Positions 9,448 to 17,400 of a DNA stretch of 64,000 nucleotides are shown piece by piece. Made by a program: the position numbers and the translations under genes. The notes under the pieces were generated by a model that saw nothing but the letters and a program-made list of their open reading frames with translations, was not told where the DNA came from and did not search any database. This DNA is from SABY01 sp964593705 (lineage in GTDB: Bacteria > Bacteroidota > Bacteroidia > Bacteroidales > 4484-276), in assembly GCA_964593705.1 (NCBI GenBank), contig CAZQIV010000009.1, forward strand, positions 1-64,000, written 5' to 3'. The number at the start of each line of letters is the position of its first letter. The stretch's first letter is position 1.

Positions 9448-10545
9448 TCAATGTCCGCTTCCGTTGGGATGATTTTGATCGTTATCATCAGCATCTAACG
9501 GATTTGCGTTCATTTCGTCAAAGCTCATTCTGTTCATAAAAATATCACGTGCCATAAAGGTAGCTGCCCGCATCGAGCCCTCGCTGGCCATATCTTTACC
9601 AGCAATATCATAAGCTGTACCATGTGCCGGTGAAGTGCGTACAATAGGCAATCCCGCTGTGTAATTCACCCCGTTTTCGAACGACAAAGCTTTAAAGGGG
9701 ATTAATCCCTGGTCGTGATACATGGCAAGCACACCATCGAATTTTTTATGTTGTCCGGCGGCAAAAAATCCATCGGCAGGGTAGGGGCCATAAACCATTA
9801 TTCCATCATCAAAAGCCTTGTTGATGGTTGGGATAATAACTTCTTGTTCTTCTTTGCCGATGAGGCCATTATCGCTGGCATGAGGATTGAGTCCTAAAAC
9901 TGCAATTTTTGGTTTTTGAATGGCAAAATCCCGGTGAAGGGAATCGTTCATGATATTGATCTTACTCAAGATCAACGATTCATTGATAGCATCCGGAACC
10001 TCTCGCAAAGGAATGTGCCCGGTAATAACTCCGATTCTGAAACTATCGCAGACCATCATCATCAAAAATTCTTTAACCTGATGTCGCTCGGCAAGAAATT
10101 CGGTGTGTCCGGGCCAATAAAAGTCTTTGGATTGAATATTTTTCTTGTTGATGGGAGCCGTAACAATGGCATCAATTTCATCGCGTTCGATTGACTCTAC
10201 AGCGGCTTTCAAGGAGAGGTATGACATTTCGCCCGCGATTTCGGTTGAAACCCCCAAATCGAGTTTCACCTCACGGTCGTCAATGTTAATAATATTAGGA
10301 CGCCTTGGGTTTGCAGTATCAACTCTTTTGATTAGGTTGAAATTAAAATCTTTGGCATTGATCGTTTTGCGATGATAGGAGGCAACCTTGGAAAGTCCAA
10401 ATACTATTGGGGTGATAAATTCCATGATTCTCTTATCCATCAATGTTTTGATAATCACCTCATACCCGATTCCATTTACATCACCATGAGAAAATCCAAT
10501 TCTTACCTGGTAGGTTTCATCTTTCTTTATGTCTTGTTCTTCCAT
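9448..10545 (-). CDS. pdxA: 4-hydroxythreonine-4-phosphate dehydrogenase PdxA
   Basis: A 365-residue NAD-dependent enzyme of the DXP-dependent pyridoxal phosphate pathway; it oxidises 4-phosphohydroxy-L-threonine. Family motifs are intact: GFSHGDVNGIGYE at the N-terminus, PINKKNI, the metal-binding GHTEFLAER, NPHASDNGLIGKEE and FDGVLAMYHDQGLIPFK near the C-terminus. The C-terminal tail (DADDNDQNHPNGSGH) is a short acidic, His-rich extension. The gene lies upstream of murF-alr on the same strand with a gap of about 150 bases, so a shared transcript is possible. The partner alanine racemase also uses PLP. The start is fixed by the motif position and by a promoter box 18 bases upstream. Confidence 0.95.
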   Translation of the reverse strand: MEEQDIKKDETYQVRIGFSHGDVNGIGYEVIIKTLMDKRIMEFITPIVFGLSKVASYHRKTINAKDFNFNLIKRVDTANPRRPNIINIDDREVKLDLGVSTEIAGEMSYLSLKAAVESIERDEIDAIVTAPINKKNIQSKDFYWPGHTEFLAERHQVKEFLMMMVCDSFRIGVITGHIPLREVPDAINESLILSKINIMNDSLHRDFAIQKPKIAVLGLNPHASDNGLIGKEEQEVIIPTINKAFDDGIMVYGPYPADGFFAAGQHKKFDGVLAMYHDQGLIPFKALSFENGVNYTAGLPIVRTSPAHGTAYDIAGKDMASEGSMRAATFMARDIFMNRMSFDEMNANPLDADDNDQNHPNGSGH

Positions 10546-10562
10546 TTTATCGCTATTTTTTG

Positions 10563-10570
10563 CAAATATA
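10563..10570 (-). promoter_or_regulatory. Candidate -7 promoter element of pdxA
   Basis: On the minus strand TATATTTG (followed by CA) matches TAnnTTTG exactly. It lies 18 bases before the pdxA ATG, which predicts a very short leader. Confidence 0.6.
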
Positions 10571-10607
10571 ATTCAATTGGAACGACACGAAAGAAATTTT
10601 AATAAAT

Positions 10608-11204
10608 TCAAAATCCCGGTACTTTAAGGCTAATTGTTTTATTGTTGATGGTTATGGTGAGTAAATAGATCCGGGCTGCATAGGGAGAAAGGTTTAAGGT
10701 GATCTTAGCATTGGTGGTGTTGTTTTCGTAAATAAGCCTGCCTGAAGTTGAAATCAGCCGGTAGCTTGCATTTTTATTGGAATCATTTTTAAAATATACA
10801 GTTGCTACCCTCGAAAGCATATCATATTTTACCGAATATCCTTCGGTATTCAATGGCACAAATTCGATAACAACAGGCGTTGAATACCCTTGTGTGCCCA
10901 GTTCAAGGCGATAGTAATTGTTTTGATTTGAAATGGGTTCAGGGTCAAGATAAACATAAGGTACATCCACATCAGGCGATCCGCAGATGCCATCAATTTC
11001 TCCGATGGTTTCAAAAAACTGTCCATCAACCGACCGTTGAATAAATATTCCTGAGCAGGTGTTACCACCAGAAATTACCCAGCTCAATCTTACCTGCTCA
11101 TTCACTACATCGGCATTAAAATACCTGACGATAGGATGCGGTGTTTGGGCAAATTGAGGGCTTGTAAACAGTAAAACAAAAAAAATGAGCAGTTTAGTCT
11201 TCAT
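10608..11204 (-). CDS. Small secreted protein with a C-terminal sorting-like domain
   Basis: A 198-residue exported protein. Signal peptide 1-19 ends at SPQFAQ. Residues about 25-115 look like one fibronectin type III or Ig-like domain (VNEQVRLSWVISGG, IQRSVDGQFFETIGEI, NYYRLEL). The final ~75 residues resemble a T9SS sorting domain (YRLISTSGRLIYEN, AARIYLLTI), but the usual KKxxxx ending is replaced by TISLKVPGF, so secretion by T9SS is less certain. It has its own intergenic spacing from pdxA and no recognised partner. Function unknown. Confidence 0.7.
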   Translation of the reverse strand: MKTKLLIFFVLLFTSPQFAQTPHPIVRYFNADVVNEQVRLSWVISGGNTCSGIFIQRSVDGQFFETIGEIDGICGSPDVDVPYVYLDPEPISNQNNYYRLELGTQGYSTPVVIEFVPLNTEGYSVKYDMLSRVATVYFKNDSNKNASYRLISTSGRLIYENNTTNAKITLNLSPYAARIYLLTITINNKTISLKVPGF

Positions 11205-11289
11205 GGCAGTTATCAGGTAAAAGAGTTTCTATACTGATAAACAAGACGAATGATAAAAGGTTGAAAATTTGTTGCGAATAGAAAGGTGA

Positions 11290-12747
11290 CTAAAAAATAA
11301 ATTTGATGGATTCCCATGCTGAATTATTGATGACTACAGTCAAAATATATAATCCATGATTATTTAGATTGGGCTGATATTGGATATTCTCACCCTGGTT
11401 TAAGCGGACAGTTGCCTGTTCAATTAATGATCCATTGATGTTGAAGATGGAAATTTCTGCATCAGCTTCATTTGGGAAATTCGATTTCATGATGATTGTT
11501 TGATTTGTGGCATTCCACGAAAGGCGAAGCGGCAAAACATTTTTCGAGTTGATTTCAAAGATACCAACATGGGGGTTATCTCCTTTAATATCCAGCACAA
11601 TTCCTTCGATCACGGTCAGGTTGTAAGGGATGGTAGTGGGAGGCATGGTGTACCAACCGTTGGAATTTCCACCCCAGCCGAAATTAAAATGAAAATAATC
11701 ATCGGTATTGTAACCATCAACTACAACATTATGCCCTACCTGGTTTGGTGGTGGAGATAATAAGCCAAGCTGTGCCGGCCAGCCGGTTTTAATGTTTTGG
11801 GCCAGGTTGGTTGCAAGAGCTGTATCACTGTCGTAAACCAGCCGCGAATCGGCAAAACCAAACCTTTGAAAAGCATCGGCGGCTTGCTCTATACCAAAGG
11901 TTCCCGAAATGGAAGAAGTATAAACTTGTTTTAGGGCTACTCCACAGGCAAAGGTGAGGGCTGAAATTTGTGGTGTTATTAGCGGCTTATGTCCGGCGTA
12001 GTTTTCCTGAACACTGTCGAGATAGAGATTCAGGGAGTCAAAGCAAGGAAATCCAAAATTCGACCAATCATCATCAATCCAGTATTGATTTCCTGAGCCA
12101 TAGTTATGGTAATAATCATCACTATCCATCAACTTTGTTTCGTTGATTTCCATCAGGCAGTTCAATATCATCGACATGGCTGTCGCGGGGCAGCCTGCCA
12201 GGCTTCGTTGATGCGTGCTCCCATCGATGGGGCACATTTTATTGTAGGGAGAGCCCTGAGTCCAGTTTGTGAAAAGCCATCCTCCGGTGGGTGTTGTGCC
12301 TTCGGGAGGCCATTGCTCATAACGGTTTTTCGATTTGCAAGCCATCGAAAGCGCTTTCCACTCGTTGTGGATAACTTGCAGTTCTTTTCCATTAGATTGA
12401 GTATTTGTCAAACGACATTCAATATCACTTTTTATCAGGGTTTGGAAAATGTTGCCTTCCTCTCCCTGATTGTTCCATCCGCTTTCGAACGAATAGGCCA
12501 ACACCGGCCTGAGTTTTTTTGAGGCAGAGATCAGGATAAATCCGTTTGGGGAAAGTTCTGTAATCCATGCCAATTGCAAGGTGTTGCTCTCAAAAGCGAT
12601 GGGAGCATTGGTTTGATAATTTTTACCCTGGTATTCCAGAAAGTTTTTGCTAATGTTTTCGGCAAGGTTTCTATCAACTTCCTGCGAAAGGACAGTGATG
12701 CCCATAAGCATAAAAATGACGGAGAGTAGGAGTGTTCTTAGTTTCAT
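11290..12747 (-). CDS. C10-family (streptopain-like) cysteine protease, T9SS substrate
   Basis: A 485-residue secreted protease of the SpeB/interpain family. Signal peptide 1-21. Residues about 22-125 correspond to the pro/Spi-type inhibitory domain. The mature domain starts near 145 (GGWLFTNWTQGSPYN). The nucleophile is Cys186 in AGCPATAMSMIL and the catalytic His is His339 in VGHNVVVDGY; HFNFGWGGNSNGWY supplies the conserved Trp/Gly-rich loop. The last ~80 residues form a degenerate sorting domain (AEISIFNINGSLIE, GLYILTV, SIKFIF). Known members cleave host or environmental proteins. Catalytic residues are all present, so activity is likely. The next gene upstream is distant, so it is probably monocistronic. 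Confidence 0.85.
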   Translation of the reverse strand: MKLRTLLLSVIFMLMGITVLSQEVDRNLAENISKNFLEYQGKNYQTNAPIAFESNTLQLAWITELSPNGFILISASKKLRPVLAYSFESGWNNQGEEGNIFQTLIKSDIECRLTNTQSNGKELQVIHNEWKALSMACKSKNRYEQWPPEGTTPTGGWLFTNWTQGSPYNKMCPIDGSTHQRSLAGCPATAMSMILNCLMEINETKLMDSDDYYHNYGSGNQYWIDDDWSNFGFPCFDSLNLYLDSVQENYAGHKPLITPQISALTFACGVALKQVYTSSISGTFGIEQAADAFQRFGFADSRLVYDSDTALATNLAQNIKTGWPAQLGLLSPPPNQVGHNVVVDGYNTDDYFHFNFGWGGNSNGWYTMPPTTIPYNLTVIEGIVLDIKGDNPHVGIFEINSKNVLPLRLSWNATNQTIIMKSNFPNEADAEISIFNINGSLIEQATVRLNQGENIQYQPNLNNHGLYILTVVINNSAWESIKFIF

Positions 12748-12986
12748 AGCATTTTTGTTTTTGTTAGGAAAATAGGTTAACCCGGAAAATTCATAAATTT
12801 TCTACGACTAAGTAATACCAATCCCGAAGTTTCGGGAGGTTCACTTCGTTCCCCAAAAATGGGTATTTCTAAGTCGGGGTTTCCCGCATTGCAACCCATA
12901 TGCCATCGCACTACCTGTTCCGACATATCGGAATTCATCTGTTTCGCTACGCTTTCAGATGAATAATGCGGGTTAATATGGTAAGG

Positions 12987-12994
12987 CAAATATA
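12987..12994 (-). promoter_or_regulatory. Possible -7 element upstream of the C10 protease
   Basis: Minus-strand TATATTTG matches TAnnTTTG, about 240 bases before the protease start. If used, the leader would include the CCCGCATT...AATGCGGG inverted repeat. Confidence 0.3.
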
Positions 12995-13036
12995 CCGAAA
13001 AACTTTATGTGTTTCTTAATGCATTATTGGGTTTAG

Positions 13037-13167
13037 TCTAAAAACCCCAAACTACTGATTTTTAGTTCTTTTTACCCCAATCCGTCAGCTGACGGAAGAA
13101 GCACTAAAAATCAGTAGTTTGGGATAGTCCCCTTTAGGGGATTTAGGGGTTTTGAGGCTTTTTAGAC
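13037..13167. repeat. Nested inverted repeat
   Basis: Arms at 13046-13066 and 13103-13123 are perfect complements (CCCAAACTACTGATTTTTAG). They enclose the palindrome TCCGTCAGCTGACGGA (13081-13096). Outer imperfect arms (GTCTAAAAACCCC at 13037, GGGGTTTT...TTTTTAGAC ending 13167) make a larger cruciform-capable structure. Confidence 0.75.
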
Positions 13168-13632
13168 TGGTCTCATTATTAATTTTTGAAGTTATTTTCC
13201 TTTCCTCAATAGTATGATTGCTTGATGCTAATCCTACAAAAAATCCCCACCGGACACTACCCGGCAGGGACAAGTCAAACGTTATGAAAAAAACTAAGCA
13301 TTTTTAAGAAACAAATTATCTTGAATAAAAATATCAGATGTCAGATGTCCGATCTTTGATCTGTGATGTTCCCCGATATTTAACCTCGAATCTCTAACAT
13401 CTAAAATCTGACATCTTACATCTAACCCCTAACCTCTAATCTCTAATTTCTCATCGCTCCCCTCTCCCCTCTCACATCTAACATAAATTCCATCAAGTCA
13501 CACCGTGAATACTGCCGGGCGGTAGCACATAATTTCAAAAAACTGCTCCGATAATCTGAACAATTCACGGTGCGACTGATTTTCCTCACATCTAAAATCT
13601 TACATCATACATCTGATTTCTGATATCAAGGA

Positions 13633-13697
13633 TTCCCGCCTGCCGCCTCCACCCGCAAAAGCAGATGGAGGATTGGGGCGGGTTTAGCCCGGAGGAG
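13633..13697. repeat. 3'-end intergenic element, copy 1
   Basis: A GC-rich stretch (CCGCCTCCACCCGC, AGCAGATGGAGG, CGGGTTTAGCC) that ends at the stop codon of the gene at 13698. A close relative at 26977-27049 ends at the stop codon of the gene at 27050. Confidence 0.6.
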
Positions 13698-14441
13698 CTA
13701 TTTTACAATGATAAGTTTTTTTGTGCCATATCGCTGGTCTGAGTTTATTTTCACAAAGTATGTACCCTGCTCCAATTTGGAAACATCGAGGCTTACAGTT
13801 TGCATTCCGGCACTTGTAATTCCAAATTGAAATTCCTCCACCACCTGGCCAAAAGCATTGAAGACATAGATATTTGCTGGTTCAATATTTTCCTTCGACC
13901 AACTAATGGTAATCATATCCCGGGTTGGATTGGGGAAAAGATTAAACATAAGATCCCCGGTATTTCTAATTGTTCCAATGCCCAGTTGTCCAATTTTCAA
14001 GGCTGAAACGCCATGACTGGTAAAAAAGCCCTGGTTGGGGAAAGTGGGATCGAATTCAATCAGCAGATCTTTTTCTTCACCTTTTTGGGTTTGGTATTGC
14101 CTTATCAGGATGGGTTCGCCATCAGTGAAGCCATCTTTTTCGGGGGTGAATGGATCATCTCCATAAACTGTTAGGCAAAGGTTTTTGTCGATGCCTTCTA
14201 TTTGAATGATTCCAGAGCATTGCCCTTCAGCAGTGAAGGCTCCAAGAAAGTCACCCGGCTGTAATTCCATGTTTTTAATTACATCTCCAGCTATTAAAAC
14301 CAGGTGTGTGGCTGGCGTGTGGTTTTGGATTTGCCAGCTTGAATTTTGAACGATCGTATTTTGAGCCCCCACACTTTGAAAGAGGGTAAAAACTAAAAAT
14401 ATCGTAAGATAACCTACCATTATAATTTTCGAAGTTTTCAT
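13698..14441 (-). CDS. T9SS-secreted protein with a GDDPxT-DGF module
   Basis: A 247-residue exported protein from the ATG at 14441 (MKTSKIIMVGYLTIFLV..., signal peptide ending GAQ). The frame is open to 14498, but that extension overlaps the upstream gene and lacks a signal sequence. Residues about 30-150 form a module with MELQPGDFLGAF, LCLTVYGDDPFTPEKDGF and PNQGFFTSHGVSALKI. A diverged relative sits in the C-terminal region of the protein at 27050-30244 (LILIANGDDPTTEDVDGF). The last 85 residues are a T9SS sorting domain (NPTRDMITI, GTYFVKI, KKLIIVK). It starts 20 bases after the stop of the giant gene, so the two are probably co-transcribed. Confidence 0.8.
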   Translation of the reverse strand: MKTSKIIMVGYLTIFLVFTLFQSVGAQNTIVQNSSWQIQNHTPATHLVLIAGDVIKNMELQPGDFLGAFTAEGQCSGIIQIEGIDKNLCLTVYGDDPFTPEKDGFTDGEPILIRQYQTQKGEEKDLLIEFDPTFPNQGFFTSHGVSALKIGQLGIGTIRNTGDLMFNLFPNPTRDMITISWSKENIEPANIYVFNAFGQVVEEFQFGITSAGMQTVSLDVSKLEQGTYFVKINSDQRYGTKKLIIVK

Positions 14442-14460
14442 ATTAATTGTTTTTTTTGTG

Positions 14461-17400
14461 TTAGAATTTATTATTAGAAACTTTGACCGGTATTGCATCT
14501 TTTACACAACGTACCGATAAACCAATTGAACTCTGCATAATAGGGTCTCTGCCGATTCTACTATTCAGGTGGCTCATAGATCGGCTCCAATTGGTGTCGT
14601 CTTCATATTTCGATGAAGTCCAGAAGTATGCTGATTCCCCAAGCTCGCCCCAAATTATCCCAATGCCATAACTTCCCGGTAGTCCTGAAAATCCGCTTGA
14701 ATTGGTAGCACCCGTATTTGGCTCAAGCCAATGATCGAAACCTGTTTCTTTTAAATTCCCCCCGGCATCAAAACCCCTGGGTATTGCAAACTGATCCCAC
14801 TCAGGATCACCAACGCCATATTGTGAGTCCACTGATCCCTCCAGGTTTTTCCATTCATCGTCTGTAGCAACATGCCACCCGCCCGTTGGTGGACAGATTC
14901 CCTGCCCTCCTTCCAGGTTAGAATATTTCATCATTTCATCCCAGGAATATAAACCGCCGTAGGTTTCGCAATTTTGGGTATCCTCATCATAGCAATATTT
15001 TTCGATAATTTGATTGTTTGTTTGAATGGATGAGTTGGATACCATCGTTCCAATATTCAAATTTTCGGCCATCCAGCATTTATCGCCAATTGGCACGGTT
15101 TGGTAGCTTTGCCCATCGTGCTCATCAAACAACAGTTGGCCACATTGCCAGGCATCGGTGGTTGAAAAATGCCACACGAAGCTTTCGCTGGTATTATTTT
15201 GGGGGTCTTTTGCCACAATACGCCAGTAATAAGTTGTGTTCATATCCAGGCCGGTTACTAAATATGAATTTTCTGATAAGTTGCTTTCGGCTAATGGTGG
15301 ATATTCCGCATCACCAAAGTAAATGCTATAACTAAGGCCTTCGCTTTCAGGATCGGAGCACTGCCAGGAGAGGGTTAAGCTTGTACTTTGGATTTCTGCA
15401 CCATTATCTGGATTTGGAGTGTGAGGTTTGACCGGGGGAAAATTGGGGTTTTCCTCATCCTTAATGCACCGCACCGACAAGCCAATCGATGGAACCAGAT
15501 ATTCGCGATGTGATGTTTGTCGATCATAGTACATTCTGTGAGTAATCGCAACTGCAAAGTTCGGGTCAAAACTGGATGACCAGAATAATCCATCTTTTCC
15601 GATTCGTTTAAATTCAGAGCCATCATAGGATCGGCTTCCGCTGGCAAATGCCCTAAAACCAACCAGGTTTGTAGCCCCCATGTTTGGCTCAAGCCAATGA
15701 TCAAAACCTTCCTCCTTGAGGTTTCCACATGCATCAATACCCCTAAACCCAAATCTGTCCCATTCCGGGTCACCAGGGTTGAACTGACTGTCGGCGTTGC
15801 CTTCAAGGATTTTCCATTCGCCGGTTGATGGGATGTGCCATCCGCCGGTTGGCGGGCAAATACCTTGTGTGCTTTCATCTTCTGAGTATTTCATTAATTC
15901 TTCCCATTGATACAAAGCACCATAAGTATTGCAGTTTTGTTCATCATCATTGTAACAATACTTTTCGGTAAGCTGGTTGTTGGTTTGATTAAGCGCTACG
16001 TCTATTCTAAGGCCTGTATTCAGGTTCTCGGCCATCCAGCACTGCCCGCCTATTTGTACCGTTTTGTAAAATTGGCCATCACGGCATTCCACAAGGGGTT
16101 GCCCACAAAGCCATTGATTTTCACAATCCGGAAAATCGATGGTTTCCGTTGCATTTTGTAAGGTGTAATATGCTTTGCCGGGTTTAAGGTGATGCAATGT
16201 GTTAATTTGGTATTCGGGCCAATATACCCCTGGCCCGGCCACTTCCTTAACTATTACCAGGCTTTGGTTATTTTGGAAAAGCTCTTCGATGTCCACCATG
16301 CATGAAGTAAGTACCGGTATAATCGACCAGCCGGCTCCTTTTGTTAGATTGGCACCTTCATGGCTAAAACCGCTGAAAGTAAGCGCGAAGGGTTCGGAAG
16401 CCTTTATCTGGTAGCCTGATTGATAATTAAAGATTCCGAGGGTATTGATGTTTTGGCCGGGATAAAAAATACCACTAAAATTGGACAGTACTTCCAGCTT
16501 GTCGAGGTAAGGCTCAAACAGGTTGTCAATATTACCATCCGGAGCTTGTATATAGCTTGAGATTCCACTCCAGCCTCCCGGTACTTCAATGGCTTGCCCA
16601 ACAAAATACAAATTCATATAATCCTCTACCACAAAAGTACAGGGATTAATGGGTTCGGCTATCATGACAATATTAATCATGCCCTGGAAATAATCGACTA
16701 GGGGAGATGGTGTGTATGTTGGATTAAGTTGGGTGTAGTTATCAAAATAGCCCCCACAATTTGTGCAATTCCAATAAATAGCTTGATAGTCTTCAGCCCA
16801 GGCCTCATCAAAGGTGTAGGTTTCTCCATGCCAAATGGTGGCATCCCGCCCGGCATAGATTGTCGGCGTGCGCTGAATGTAGAGGTCAATACAATCTGTT
16901 ATATTTTCGTAGGGTTCCCAGGCATAAGCGGTAAGGCATAATTGGGCAAAGCCGTTTTCGATATCGCCCGGTCCCGGGGTGTAGCTTACATTTTCAAAAT
17001 TATCATCGGCAAGCAGCTCGCCATCTCCCTGGATATCCCATTGATAAGATGCATAATTCTCAATAATGATATCATCAAGGTAAACAGTTTCATCGCTACA
17101 AATTAAAAAATCGTTACCCAGATAAACTTCAGGAGGGGCAGAGAAATACAATTCCATAAAATCCTCGGCAGCAGTAACACATGGATTGATGGGTTCGGCC
17201 CACATGCCAATGGTAATCATTCCCTGGAGATAATCAATTGGTGAGGGGTAATAAGTTGGGTGAAGAAGATATTCGTTAATAAAAATACCGGCACCATTTA
17301 ATGAAAACCATTGTATTGATGAATAATTCTCAGCCCAGGCCTCATCAAAGGTGTAGGATTCTTCCCCGCAAATAGTGGCATCCGGGCCTACATAGTTTGT

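Larger units (their letters stand above)
12748..13632. repeat. Gene-free region rich in inverted and word repeats
   Basis: No credible gene. From left to right: inverted repeats (CCGAAGTTTCGGG at about 12823-12836; a CCCGCATT...AATGCGGG pair about 12888-12972); a nested inverted repeat (13037-13167, separate entry); degenerate word repeats of the ATCTGACATC / GATGTCAGATGT type (about 13330-13450 and 13587-13625), which can fold on themselves; and two CACCGTGAAT/ATTCACGGTG arms (about 13501-13575). Confidence 0.6.

Noticed and set aside
12777..12989. 70-codon minus-strand reading frame in the C10 protease leader
   Set aside because: It runs through inverted repeats and its sequence is repeat-derived.
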